A stretch of DNA of 64,000 bases. Origin: Trichopria drosophilae (taxonomy: Eukaryota > Arthropoda > Insecta > Hymenoptera > Diapriidae). Shown piece by piece: positions 1-13,135 of this stretch. The stretch lies in assembly GCA_030407085.1 (NCBI GenBank), contig CM059584.1:141536001-141600000 (forward strand), read 5' to 3'. Numbering within the stretch: the stretch's first letter is position 1; the number at the start of each line of letters is the position of its first letter. The translations under genes and the position numbers were made by a program. A model generated the notes under the pieces. The model was not told the origin of the DNA and did no database searches. It was given only the letters and a program-made list of their open reading frames with translations.

Positions 1-3000
1 TTCATCGAATTTTTCATAAAAGAGATTTTTTTTTTATTACGCAGATATTTTTCATTCACTCTGAATTTTCTCCGAATTGAAAAGTTACAATTCTATCAGC
101 AACACATTGAAAATAAATAAAAACTGCAATTTTGTAATATCGCTTTTAGTTAATTCATAAACAAGTCAAAAGACGTTAATTGTATTATACTTCCTTATTT
201 TCTAATAATTTACCATTTTACTTCAATTCTCTTTTAGATTTATCGATTACGTGTATAATTTATCTGCCTTCATAATACTTCTGTGTCTCTACTTTTTAAA
301 CCTTTTCTTAATGAAGGGAGAATGTGGAATCATTAGAAATTTGATTCCTGGTCATCACAAAATTAATTTAGTTAAGTTCAACACAAAACAATTTCGCTTA
401 ATTTAGATTTTACATGTGTAACATATTACTATTCATTAGTGTAGATGAGTGTGAGTTAACAAGATAGTCTTTTAAAGGTACATTTGATTTAATCGATTAT
501 CATTTACGATCTAAATATATGTATTAATATTTTGATTTTCTGTTACATATATTTATGATAATTGTCCATTTTGAAAAAATCAAATTTTTTTTAAACAAAA
601 CGATTTTTCATGTAGAGTGTAAAATAAGCAGCAGCTGTTAGTAATATACATACAAACTGAAAAAAAATCTCAGCTGTTCAGTCTCTGTTAATGCATATGA
701 ATCTTTAAAAGCCACTGCATTATTTGCACAATTTTTATCTGCAAAAGTATCTAAAAGCATCGCTTGAATATATCACTCACTGTTTACAAATTTTGTATCC
801 GAAACTATAAAGTTGTATACCGTGAACTGTCAAATTCGGTGTGAGACAAAGGGTCCTTTTTTTGTCTTAGTTTGTTGAGATCCTCATAAAACTCTAACAA
901 CTGTACAGATTTTTTTGATAATATTTGAGCTTACGTTCGATAATTTACGTTTACATTTTTTTACTGACAGAGAAAAAAATGGCTTGTTTTGGGATAATAT
1001 TAATGTAAAAAAAAGATTAAATAATTAATATATAATCGCCAGACATAAAATTAATTTGGACTACTAATAACGAGTTTATTGCAAACGAAATTAAAATATA
1101 TTGAAGTCTTTCAGTTATTATTTCATTAATGATAATCTCTAACCAATTTATCATCGAGAGTTCAGAGCACTACGCTAGAACCAATTTATTTCTGACCATT
1201 ACAAAGTTATGTAGTTCACGTAGATTAATATTAGTTATCTATGTAAAATTTGTTACATTTTAAAAATAATTTAAGTGATAGTATCACCTAATTCTAATAA
1301 TATTTTTACAATTATTTACATTATTGTTATTGATTTCATTTTCAAGATCAGTCTTCATCGCTGTCACTATATTGTTTTCCATCTTTTATGGATTAAACCA
1401 AAATGATGCTTTAATAAGAATTTCAGGATGGACATTTCCTCGAGCGTAGAATCACAATCCTAAGCGTCAAATTCTGTTTTACGCCATGTACATTAGAAAT
1501 AGTATCATTTGTTCAGAATCTTACTCAAAGGTACATCTCTTATGGTTAGCATAATTTTTGAAAATCATCCATAATTAATCTTATTTTATAAGAACCGATT
1601 TGTTTATAATAGTCCCCACCACAAAAGAAACTTCTTCGAAACTCTTCAATATTAATTAACAACTTAATAACAAATGAAAAGTAAAGACGACCTAAAGAAA
1701 CTCAAGGAACGTTATTGTTGTGCATTTACCTAATACAACTCTATTAACTTTTTGCAACAGAACCCCCATTCTGTACTTACAGAAACCAATCAGTGTAGAG
1801 AACCAAATTATCCAGGAAGTAAGTAAGGAATTAAACAAGGAATTTCAGAATCAGCTTGAAAGCTTTATGTGACTTTCAGATGCAAATTGAATAATATACG
1901 ATCTTGAAATTAGTCAGTATTTTTGAAGTTGGAATTTAAATAATCATCATATATCGTTTAAAATATTAGTTTATATTTCATTTTACAGGTCTGGGATGCC
2001 ATTATTGTACCCAGAGTAATCAACTTCATTTCTTAAATTTCAAAGATAATTTAGATATATGGACATAATGTTTTATTTTAAAAAGTTAATAGAATGTTCT
2101 AAGAATAAAATATTGAAAAGAAAATCTGGTATACAACGAAGAAATATCACAAATAAGGAACTTACATATTCTAAAATAAAAAAAATATTGAAATAATTGA
2201 AAGGATGTATTCGCTGTGTGGTGTGAGTTACCAAAAATAAATAGCATACGGTTCCATATTTAAAAATGCTTTCGAGGTAACAAATTATTTTCTTAGGCAT
2301 TGTATGCTCTGCAAAAATTCTGTACAGTATTGAGATTATAAATATACAGGACTTAATTGAGTAAATTTTCAGACGTGTATTTGATAAATAATGTAAAAGT
2401 AACTTATTAAATTGCATTCAATGTTTCTAACTGAATTTATGCTCCAATGTTTTGTCGTTACAGATTTTGTCCTTGCAAATACAGAAATGTACTATAGAAT
2501 TTATCCTTGAATTTTAGAGAATCTGTTAACCTGTACATTTAATATACATAATTCCGCAATTCTCGCATATAAAGATCTGTTTTCTATTCTGTTAATTATA
2601 ATTATTATTGTTTGCGTCTTGATGTTATCTTCAGATATTCCTTTTTTGTCGTAATATGAGTCGAAATTTTGCTAACTTTAAACATTAAGACTAGGAGAAA
2701 AAATACATTAATAAATGTATAATTCTGTATGAAACACTTCAACTTAACGTAAACGTAAAATACAGTATGAAATAGAGTTTCTTTAAAATGTGCAAAAAGA
2801 GTCCTGTAATCAATAATTAGCAAATATTGAGCGGAATTTAAAAAATCTAGTTTTTTGAGATAAGCATCGTGTAGGTCAATGTTTAAAGTTCAGTACTTAT
2901 TAAAGGAACGCCGAAAGGAATATTAATCTTAGAAAGCGTCAGATCGTCGCAGAACGCCTTCCTAGCCGCATTTCAATTTCAGATATTCATCAACACACGA

Positions 3001-3570
3001 AAAGAAATCTGCTCGAATAAGTTTCGCAATGGTCGACAATTAATATTAAATTTGGGTTATCGAATTCGCTAATGTACTCCTCGTTTATTATTCCCATCGA
3101 TCTTAACAAATAAGAAAAACCATCGATCACTTACATGAAACCGCCACGTAAATGAGACACGTAGATGTACAGATGTTTAATGAATGTAAGTTGTCCAGTC
3201 ATTTATGCCGATATACTGCCATCCGTCACACTACTAGTCGCAGTTTTTTATTAATCGACATCGTTAATCATATGGTTTACATTAAAATTTAATGCATGCG
3301 TTTAAAATTCCTGTTGCCTAAGCGTAATGAGTTTAATGAAAAATATAATTAAATATTTTATTAATATGTAAATTGAAAAGTAATTGTTTATCACCTTCGA
3401 TTTTAAATTTTTTATCTTTAGTAAAAGTGTTTTCAGCATTATATGAAATATTACTGTGTTTATTTTGGTGCTTATCTTTGAAATATCCTATATTCTACTT
3501 TCTAAATTTCTTGGAATGAAATATCACTCTACGTGAATTGAAAATTCAAAAAAGATATTTCTATGCATAT
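1..3570. other. AT-rich intergenic sequence, no gene seen
   Basis: No open frame here exceeds what an AT-rich background gives by chance, and no frame shows a recognisable domain, splice-site pair or repeat. The short minus-strand frames at 2073-2417 and 2605-2823 are low-complexity (Phe, Ile, Leu, Tyr-rich) and are read as chance. Confidence 0.7.
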
Positions 3571-3793
3571 ATTTAATCATTTTTCTGAACATTTATTACC
3601 AAACTTACACAATGCAGACGGGCAATACACACCAGTCGAATATTCGCGAGATACTGATTTTTTTCTTCTAATTGAATAGCCAGCTACAATTTTTCCATGA
3701 ACAGCGGGCAATGAAAAGCATAACAACCTTGAAACGTAAACATCATACATTAGGATTGTAAACAGTTCGCTGCATTTATACAAATAAACCGAA

Positions 3794-3939
3794 TTCAGAT
3801 TCGTAATCAGCGACCTCAAAAACCACCGAATACTCAATTTCATCTGGATCAAATAACTTTTTGCATTTCGGTCGGCCATATTGGATGCGTCATTTTGAAT
3901 TTCAAAAATCTGAGTTCAGATTCGTAATCAGCGACCTCA
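3794..3939. repeat. Dispersed repeat, 25-bp direct copies 121 bp apart
   Basis: The 25-base word beginning TTCAGATTCGTAATCAGCG occurs at 3794-3818 and again at 3915-3939. Between them is sequence containing a 'gccatatt...cattttgaa' block. The same two blocks recur in diverged form at 22,970-23,070 and twice at 29,650-29,910, so this is a dispersed family with an internal tandem unit of about 120 bp. Short frames over it are by-products of the repeat. The family is not identified. Confidence 0.6.
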
Positions 3940-4374
3940 GAAATGGTTCATCAGAAAAATGTGTGCCTAAAAATGGGTTAAAAGACGAAATTCTTTGTGA
4001 ACAGAACCTAAAATATGCAATGACACTGATTATGAAGTAAATACTCCCGCTAAATATTTCTGTATACTGAAATGGATGTAATATATGTGACAACCGCATT
4101 CTTAGTAAAAATAACTATTCTGTTGAACGGTTTACAATTACAAAAGTAAGACTAGTTTGCCCTACGGCAAATTGGCTATTCTTAATACTCGTTCGTTTTC
4201 TAACAGCTTTCAGTTATATTATAAAATTATACCGATATTTGTTTATGGACTGTAACATAAAAGAAGGAGGGAGGGGGTCCGCACATATTTAGGTCCCAGT
4301 TGCTTCGATAGGTTTATTATAACAATACAGTGTTTCTTACATGTATAAAAAATGAAAATGACTTACACTTATGA

Positions 4375-4960
4375 CTAACAGTCTGGGTCGAAATAAAATT
4401 GAAAATGAGAATTTTTAAAATTTCTACCCCGATTACAGACCAGCCGAAGTATTAACAAATAATACTTTAAAACACTTACTTCAGGCACTTACATTGTAAT
4501 ACTACTGGATGCATATTATACGTTTACTATTCTTTGAACATTTACACTGCTAGTACGCATGCGTTATCTCTTCTCCTGGTCACTAATCAGCTGTCAATCT
4601 TAGAATGCAGTGTAACACAACATTGTCCTGAGTGTTTTAATCATCTTCTTATTGTCCTCGATGAAAAAATATTCAGAGAAATGAAATCCGTAAACTAATT
4701 TTGTTATTAAATTATTTTTAAATTGTAAGTTAGGTCATGGCAAGCTCATAAATAGGTTGAACTTTAACTCGGTTTGTACGAACAAGATCATGGACACAAA
4801 TTTTGTATGGCATTTTTTAATTGTTTTGAGTCTGAAATGGCGACATTTTATGAAAAAGTATAGTGTAATTTTTTTTACCGAACTGGCCAAATTCAATATC
4901 TGGTCCAGACCTACAGTTTGGGTCGAAGTAAGTGTGAAGTACAACATTTCAAGTTGCTAA
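4375..4960. repeat. Diverged repeat fragments sharing a TGGGTCGAA block
   Basis: A block reading 'cagtctgggtcgaaata' near 4380 recurs as 'cagtttgggtcgaagta' near 4914, each followed by similar sequence. The overlapping 65-70 codon frames on both strands at 4735-4960 have no recognisable domain. This is probably a decayed mobile element of unknown type. Confidence 0.3.
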
Positions 4961-5464
4961 TTCTAATGTTGTTAAATGCTACAACCATTTCCACCCGCTT
5001 GTAATGGTTCCTTTAACCCTATTTTTTCTGTACTAGCAGATGTTTGCTAGCTTATCTAAAAAAAATTGATTATACTTATCGTCATTTTACTACAGACAAA
5101 TTTTTACCATTTAGAGTTCGGTTAGACATTTCTTGATGTCTTGCTTTATTGTCATTATCCTCAAATCAGTAAGTAAAAATTGATCAAAAGGAATGTTTAC
5201 TGTGTGATTTTGGGAGAAATCCGTGAAAATAGACCACAGCAACAACCAGATGTTAAAATTAAATGTGTTTTATTTCATCAGACAGAAAATATCTTGAATT
5301 TTGAGATTTGTAAGTGTCTTAGTGTCTTCATTTAAGACATCCACAAGACACCCTATTTTGCAGTGTTACTTTAACAAAAGTTGTCATTTCCCGCCATCCG
5401 AATAGCGAATGCAAAATTAAAAATGTTCGACTGACACGAGCGTTGTAGCAGATAAAGTTACCAT

Positions 5465-6125
5465 TTAAGAAAATGGAAATTGTTCACAATTCTCGAGCCT
5501 CTCTCTAGGACGGCTGAACGATTCGGCGAAAAGGACCACTTGAATATACAGTGAGTATCCAATTAATGCGATCAAAGAGGGCGGCGCCTTACATATGCCG
5601 TTTACAAAGCAAACGCAACTATATACATATGCGATTAACGTACATAAGTCAATTTCCCGAAATTCCCTGCCTGTCAATTTTCGCTCGACTGTGCCCGCAT
5701 GTAAGCGCTAATTGTCGATAAGTGACCGAATAAGCTGGAAACGCGACGTCTGAGTATAGAACAACCTTTCCATTCGCGCCTTCCGGCTGTCGGCGAGAGG
5801 AGAAAAGCTATTTCCCCCACTGCCGTGCAAAAGCCACGACGCCGTCGGACGCAATGCGCCGCTCCGCCCGGCGACAAATAGTCCGCGAGTTGGACAAAAA
5901 ACGAAAAAATCTCTCGAAGTACGCCACGACACTTGGTGAAAAATTGTGTACGAGTCTAGTTTATTAAAAGAAACATGATTTGGGAGTTTTCCGTTTTTGA
6001 AAAAACGTACATTTCGAAAAATTAGCAACATTATGGAAGTGTCGATCGGGCGCGGCACTCGACGCGTAGCCCCCGCGCACTTACTCAGGACCGTACATCG
6101 CACCTCTTGGAGCCCCGTCCTTTAC
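5465..6125. other. CpG-rich island, possible promoter or first exon
   Basis: This stretch is clearly richer in G+C and CpG than the sequence on either side, with many cgc/gcg/ccg words between 5640 and 5890 and again at 6035-6115. On the minus strand a near-consensus splice donor (GTAAGTGCG) lies close to 6080, a few codons after an ATG in the context gcgATGtacgg. A minus-strand first exon is therefore possible. No open frame here resembles a known protein. A decayed insertion with a different base composition would look the same. Confidence 0.3.
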
Positions 6126-7829
6126 CGGTAAAAAAAATTGTTTGGAATTTGTAATATTTTTTGAAATTTTTTATATTTTTAGTTCAAAAGTGATTATAGA
6201 TACAGTAAAGAATGTTTAAGCACTGTTTCTAACAATTTATGTATGTAAAATTTACAATCGTGTGGTTTAAACTGTTTGACATATGCATATGCCGGTTTGA
6301 CATTTAGAGTGTTGACACTTCATGCTATTATTGACATTTCGTATGTTTCTTGCTTTGAAGTAATTGAAGTTTGATGACTAAACTTTAATCTTTCACGTTT
6401 GTGTCTGTTAATTCAGATTAAGAAATTAATATAAACTAATGTTACATAATATTATTTTCTAGCTATTAAGTGGTAGTTTGACAAGAATATTTAAAATAAT
6501 CTAGATTTTTAATATGACTACATATTAATATACTACTATCATAAATTTTCTTGTGAAATATAAAAAGAAGTGAGAAAGTGACCGAATCAATACAAGCAGA
6601 ATATATCACGGAGATGTGTTTCTTTTGCTATAAAAGTGATTTAATTTTTACTAACGGAAAGAAACATAAAAATGATTAGTCATTTTTTTATTTATATTAA
6701 AAAAATATATGACGCGAATATTCTTTATTAGTTAACATCAACTTCCTTTAGTAATACTCATACTTTCGGATTAGTAACTTTTAAGTAGTTGAAGTCGCGA
6801 TAAACTTCAAACTTTTTCCTTTGCAGTGTTTATTTAATGTTTAGAGATAATATGTTAGTATAATCGTGTTCAACAATTACCAGAGAAATACTAACTTCTA
6901 TTGTCTTTCTTAAAATCGATTTTCGAAATAACTTTCAAGCATTAAAAAGTAGTTGAATAGACGGAAAAAACGATTTATTTCTTGTAAAAACATATTAGTT
7001 ATTTACAACCAGTAAATAATACGTGTTAATAGTTAAAATGCTTTATGTGTCATGGAAGAATCTTTGATATTTATTAAATACGAATCTATATTTAAATGAG
7101 TAAAAACTAATACTGAAAATATAGTAAGTTTAATTGAATTGTTTTATAAATGTACTGTTAAGAATATTCGCTATTTATTTTTGTTCCACCTATGAACAAA
7201 ATTAGTAACACGTTTGTCTTTTCAGCTACTCGTTCGTGGCTAATAAAAATTTAAGGACTGAATGATTTTTGCAACAAGTTTATTTACTGTTACGTTGACT
7301 GAATGTAATAATTTTTAATAATACATTTTACAAATTCCATATATTAAACGCCTACAAATACATGAATACAATATATTAGTAGAATTCTACTAATAAAAAG
7401 CTAGTCATTGAATTTATTAAAATGTATAATAAAAAAGAATGTAATTAATTAAGGAATTAGGAATTTTCTACTTTGCTATAGTAATAAAAAATATTACTAA
7501 CTGAATTAGTTACTTACTTCTTTCTTAAAATCAATCCACGATTAAATAATATGAGCATGAATAGCAAGTGAATATGCACTGATAAAAAGATTTATTTGTC
7601 GTTAAGAAGGCTTATTTAAATACGCTGGAATTGATTATATAAAATAGTATATTCCACTATAATGACTACATAACGTAGGAAAAACGTGAATTTGTCAATT
7701 TTTCACTAATAAATATTAAAACAACATTAATGTATTAGTCAAAATCTATTAGTCGAAGTGTTGATTCTCCAAATCTAATAATAAAAAGTAATATTTGACT
7801 ACTGAAAATTAGTTTTTCACTTTATTTTT
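6126..7829. other. AT-rich intergenic sequence
   Basis: No gene is seen. A small cluster of TGACA words lies at 6278-6340. Many 'ttagtaa' and 'actaataaa' words suggest an old decayed repeat, but no boundaries can be drawn. Confidence 0.6.
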
Positions 7830-7838
7830 CATTTCTAA
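7830..7838. repeat. Left 9-bp target site duplication
   Basis: The word CATTTCTAA immediately precedes the foldback element. It is repeated exactly at 9501-9509 immediately after the element. A 9-bp duplication is the usual size for Mutator-like elements and for Drosophila FB foldback elements. Confidence 0.85.
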
Positions 7839-7911
7839 ATGACCCTGAAGTTAGCGGCCGGTTCCAGCGGCCGATTCGTGGGAACGCCGCCGGCCACCAG
7901 CGGTTCAAGTT

Positions 7912-8817
7912 GAAAAACGTTTTGTGCCACGGCCGCTTCGTACGGTTTTGATTCCTGACATTGTTGGCAGCCTACATAAAAAATTCCAACCTCCCCTGAC
8001 CCCGCCGAGGTAGTAAAATTGGGAAAAGTTACCCCAAATCACTATACAGCCGATTTCGAAATTTTAAGACTTGAAAAACGTTTTGTGCCACGGCCGCTGG
8101 GTATGATTTTGATTGCTGACATTGTTGGCAGCCTACATATAAAATTCCAACCTCCCTTAACCCCTCGAGGTTGTAAAATTGGGAAAAGTTGCCCCCAAAT
8201 CTCTATAAAAGGCGGTTTCGGCATTTTAAGACTTGAAAAACGTTTTGTGCCACGGCCGCTGGGTATGATTTTGGTTGCTGACATTCTTGGCAGCCTATAT
8301 AAAAAATTCCAACCTTCCCTGACCCCGCCGAGGTAGTAAAATTGGGAAAAGTTGCCCCAAATCTCTATAACAGCCGATTTCGGAATTTTAAGAGCGGAAA
8401 AACGTTTTGTGCCACGGCCGCTGGGTATGATTTTAGTTCCTGACATTGTTGGCAGCCTACATATAAAATTCCAACCTCCCTTAACCCCTCGAGGTTGTAA
8501 AATTGGGAAAAGTTGCCCCAAATCTCTATAACAGCCGATTTCGACATTTTAAGACTTGAAAAACGTTTTGTGCCACGGCCGCTGGGTATGATTTTGATTG
8601 CTGACATTGTTGGCAGCCTACATAAAAAATTCCAACCTCCCCTTACCCCGCCGAGGTAGTAAAATTGGGAAAAGTTGCCCCAAACCTCTATAACAGCTGA
8701 TTTCAGAATTTTGAGAGCGGAAAAACATTTTGTGCCACGGCCGGTTCATACGATTTTGATTCCTGACATTGTTGGCAACCTATATAAAAATTTACAATAT
8801 CCCCTGACCCCGCCGAG
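7912..8817 (+). repeat. Left arm of foldback element: about six 162-bp units
   Basis: The anchor 'gaaaaacg' (or gaaaaaca) recurs at 7912, 8073, 8235, 8397, 8558 and 8720, giving spacings of 161, 162, 162, 161 and 162. Each unit contains a cacggccgct block, a 'gacattgttggcagcct' block and 'aaaattgggaaaagtt'. Units alternate between two subtypes before the anchor ('agacttgaaaa' versus 'agagcggaaaa'), which suggests expansion by multi-unit duplication. Confidence 0.85.
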
Positions 8818-8836
8818 ATTTTCCCAATTTTACTAC

Positions 8837-9445
8837 CTCGGCGGGGTAAGGGGAGGTTGGAAATTTATATGTAGGCTGCCAAGAATGTCAGGAACTAAAA
8901 TCATACCCAGCGGCCGTGGCACAAAACGTTTTTCCGCTCTCAAAATTCCGAAATCGGCTGTTATAGAGATTTGGGGCAACTTTTCCCAATTTTACTACCT
9001 CGGCGGGGTAAGGGGAGGTTGGAATTTTTTATGTAGGCTACCAACAATGTCAGGAATTAAAATCATACCCAGCGGCCGTGGCACAAAACGTTTTTCAAGT
9101 CTTAAAATTTCAAAATCGGCTGTTATAGAGATTTGGGGCAACTTTTCCCAATTTTACTACCTCGGCGGAGTAAAGGGAGGTTGGAATTTTTTATGTAGGC
9201 TACCAACAATGTCAGGAACTAAAATCATACCCCGCGGCCGTGGTATAAAACGTTTTTCAAGTCTTAAAATTTCGGAATCGGCTGTTATAGAGTTTTGGGG
9301 CAACTTTTCCCAATGTTACTACCTCGGCGGGGTCAGGAAAGGTTGGAATTTTTTATATAGGCTGTCAACAATGTCAGGAATCAAAATCGTACGAAGCGGC
9401 CGTGGTACAAAACGTTTTTCAACTTTTAAAATTGAGAACCGCTGA
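8837..9445 (-). repeat. Right arm of foldback element: four 162-bp units
   Basis: The reverse-complement anchor 'cggccgtgg' recurs at 8911, 9073, 9235 and 9397, exactly 162 bases apart each time. Because 162 is divisible by three, the arm keeps one reading frame open for about 256 codons on the plus strand, repeating a 54-residue unit. This frame is treated as a by-product of the repeat and not as a gene. Confidence 0.85.
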
Positions 9446-9500
9446 TGGCCGGCGCTCCGACGAATCGGCCGCTGGAATCGGCCGCTAACTTCAGGGTCAT

Positions 9501-9509
9501 CATTTCTAA
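9501..9509. repeat. Right 9-bp target site duplication
   Basis: CATTTCTAA, identical to 7830-7838, directly follows the right terminus of the foldback element. Confidence 0.85.
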
Positions 9510-12500
9510 TTAATTGATGATTTCTTACTAATTCAGATCAAATTCATATACATCCACCATTATTTCATTCAGACTTGTTAGACATTTCCTAATGAATTTG
9601 AATCCTTAAGCTATAAACTCAACTTTATTACATTTGTTAACTTCAAACGTTTTGATTACTTGGCCGACTAAACTTCTAATAACATTTTAATACAAATTGT
9701 ATATGTTAACTTTGCACTAGAAATGCACTATTTAGGTTTGGATGGGAAATAGAGAAAGTATACAGGGAAGTAGGTGTTCATTTTTGACAGATTAACATCT
9801 GAATAAGAATTCAATTGAAAATGTAAGTAATTTGGTTTAACCTGTCAAAATAGAAAAATATCACCTACACAAACAGTTAGTGCACATTTTATTTCATTTA
9901 TCATTATTTTATTTTTTAATGACTGCTTTATTACTATTTTTCTATATTAATATTCTATATTTAACATAAAATGTATATTTGAATAAATCGTGGGATTAAA
10001 TCTGTGTTCACTATGATAAACTATTTGAGCAATTGGTTGGAAAACGCGAGAAAATCACGTTTAATCCATATACAAGGTGCACAAAAACTGAGTATCAATA
10101 TTTTACATTTAGATTCTGTGTAATATTTTCTACAAAAAATGCCCTACCAAAATATTATCTGAGGCATAGAATTTGAATGGCAAGCCATTGAATTTCTGGA
10201 GTAAAGATCACAATTTTTCGTATTAATTATTTGCTTGTTTTAAAGTCATTTCGACGAGTAAGTATTGATTATACAGATTTTTTTTAGACCTGCAATTTAA
10301 TACTCGGGCCTACGATGAATTTTTCTCTAGTTAGAACCTCATAAAGTAGAGAAACCCGTATTTTTGCGAGTTTTCGGGTGTCAATTCGATAAACACAAAA
10401 AAAATGAAGAATTTGTATGAAGGGTCAAATTCTTCGTCGTTTCAAATTCTATATGTTATTCCTATATGATATTTCATTAGATATTTGACAAAAAGAGGTT
10501 GGACCGAAAAGAACTGCAGAAATCGAATTTTTTTTCCATTTATGTGACTATAAGTAGAGAAATATTCAACATAGTTCAAAATATCATAAAGGGGAAGTGT
10601 ACATAGATTCAAATATCCTTTAAAATAAATACGCGCTCGGAGAAATAACTATGTAAAAGCAATTATTAGACACCCAATTTTTCTCATTTTTTTAATGTAG
10701 ATTCACGTTATAGTACATACGTAATAAACAAAAATATATTTTGTTAATACATACCAAATTCATATTAGTACAATAACAATTATTTCATACAAACTTACAT
10801 ATTTCAGTATGCATATTCCACTTTTAACTAGATTTTTAGGTTACATTTCCTTTTATGTAAGTTATTATAAGACATGCGTATTAAAAAATTTAATTACATG
10901 TGTTCTATTCATTAAATGTCTTTCGTGTAGCATCTCAACTCACCGTATGAGAAAATGATATATGGTCATGGTCATTTTTTAATAAAATTGCGTTTATTAA
11001 AGACACTAAAATTAAATAAGTACATAAAACAAGTACTATTGAAAAATTGATTACCTAATATCACTTACACTGAGAGACTATTTATATTAAAGGATGCAAT
11101 ATAATCGGGTATATTGAAGACACTTCAAAAATGAGTAGCATAAAAATAGGAAATTTTATTTTTACATAAAACAGAAAATATTTGATTGATTTTGCAATTC
11201 TGGAAAAATAACGATCCTTCTTCTAATCAAAAAAATAATCAAGGGGAGAAAATAAATTTTACTGAAGACAGAAGAGACGTAGAAGAGAAACAGTAGAAAT
11301 ATAGCAGTCCTGAGCAGAATAATCATATATATCCAACAATTTAGAGAATTTAATTATTTACTATATCTCAATACATTCACAAAAACACACACTCACATAT
11401 TCATATACATTGCGCGGTTTTCCTTGTGCTTTCGAAAAACGCGACACCTATTGAAAGAATCGCGTGATATAAGCAAAAGCTAACGCTTGGGACTATTAAT
11501 TTGCGGTATTGTTTATGCATCAAATTTACGAACTGCTAATGTAAATGTCACTAAAAAATTTGTAATTACTTATTATACTTTCTCAAATTTGAAATATACT
11601 CAAAATTTTTGTAGATCGTCGGTTTCTTAAAAAATGTTATAATATCTCGTATCACATTTTGTCGAGTAGGGAATATACTTGTATATTCTAAGCCATTATC
11701 CCTATTTAATTCTCATAAATTCACTTAATTGCAGCATTACATTATTTGCAACTAATAAACGGCGATTTTTATCATCCCTTTTAAAGAAGATATGCAAAAC
11801 GATACTTTCGTTGCACGTATTCATAAATTTACCCCATACAAAACACAAAAATTATCGGGATTCCTATCAATGATCTAAAAGAATTCCCTTATCAGGATGC
11901 TTTAATGTGACTGTGAACTCATTAAATAAGTAATCGTACTTTTAATTGAGATCATCCATGGGTTTGCAAAAATTAATGGGGAGATATACTCGATTGCTAA
12001 TACAGATTACGTATTTCATTACTCCGATTCTCTACGGGATTAATCGCTATTTGGCTACGGTTGAAGGATCGCTACCAAAGGAAGGTAATTTTAAAAATTA
12101 TTGCAGAAATAATTGTCGGGTTGTATGAAAACTATTCATTTTGCAAATTGCTCGTTTTGCGGAAATCCTGTGGAAGTTCTGTACATTCACGGAACTGTAT
12201 TTGCATTCGTCTATATTTAGAATGAAATAATTTTATTTGTTATATTGGTGTAATTTTAATTGCTTCGGTTGCGAAACATTACATAATCTTGCAGATTTCG
12301 TTGTAAACTACTTAGTACCGGCTATTTTCAAATATTTTTTTTATTTTGTATATCCTTCGAATATTGTAGTAGTTTTCGGGATACAGGAAAAATTAACTAC
12401 ACTTCGAACGATTGCGTACTCTTGCAGATAATTATATTATCTGTATAAATAACAAAATTTGTAGGTCGTCATTATGTCATGTTGGATTACTTAATAAAGA

Positions 12501-13079
12501 TTAACGAAAATTAATTCATACATTGAATCTACTTTGCGTATGTGCAATGAAAGAATGAGTATTACATCGGTCTTTAGAGTAGCAATAGTTTAGTTAATAG
12601 TTATCAATAAACAATTAAAACTGTAATAATTAAAGCGACAGAAAAGAATATGTAGATCTAAGAAATATAATTCTCCATTAAATTATTTATTTTTTAGTGA
12701 AAATGAACTCTGTATTAAGAGCTCTTTCCTGAGACTGCAAATTTGAGTGATCTTGCAGAGTTCTTAAAATCGCTGAATAACTCTTGATATGGATTTATTT
12801 AACACATCTTAAAATTTCTAATACATCATACAGATGTTTCGGAGAAATTAACAAAATTTTTATAGTTTTATAGACTACTGACAAAAAATTGCTCTTTGTG
12901 AATTATTATCTGTTCTCACTTATACAAATCACCAAAAAAGTATATAATATATATACTATTTATTACAATTTCTTGAAACTCGAAATCAGTACAATATATT
13001 TAAAAAAAAAAGATTACCTTCAATATTAAACTTTATTCGATTTTCATGGTAACATGTTTCTATTAATTAAATGTTTGAC
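9510..13079. other. AT-rich intergenic sequence, no gene seen
   Basis: Short frames at 11679-11873, 11946-12128 and 12237-12431 show no domain and no splice context. Nothing else is recognisable. Confidence 0.65.
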
Positions 13080-13135
13080 CGACTAGCCAGCGAGTAAGCC
13101 TGGAATACTAGTTCGAACCTTGACCACATCGCATT
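13080..13135 (+). repeat. Possible tRNA-derived (SINE-like) remnant
   Basis: A word close to the polymerase III B box (AGTTCGAACCT) lies about 25 bases after an A-box-like stretch (tagccagcgagtaagcctgg). No cloverleaf closes and no body or poly(A) tail is clear, so this is at best an old SINE head or a degraded tRNA. Confidence 0.22.

Larger units (their letters stand above)
7839..9500. mobile_element. Foldback (MULE/FB-type) transposon, non-autonomous, 1,662 bp
   Basis: The element begins ATGACCCTGAAGTTAGCGG and ends with the near-exact reverse complement (CCGCTAACTTCAGGGTCAT), and a perfect 9-bp direct repeat flanks it. Almost the whole element is inverted repeat. A left arm of about 980 bp and a right arm of about 660 bp meet at a loop of roughly 20 bases near 8817-8836. 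Both arms are tandem arrays of a unit of 161-162 bp, six in the left and four in the right. No transposase is encoded, so mobility would depend on an enzyme elsewhere. Long terminal inverted repeats made of subrepeats plus a 9-bp duplication place it with foldback elements of the Mutator superfamily. The TIR is GC-rich (several cggccg words), unlike its surroundings. Confidence 0.88.

Noticed and set aside
8675..9445. 256-codon plus-strand frame, and the mirror frames on the minus strand at 8042-8607
   Set aside because: They consist of the 54-residue translation of the 162-bp foldback subrepeat. The frame stays open because the unit is divisible by three, and there is no start context, domain or splice site.
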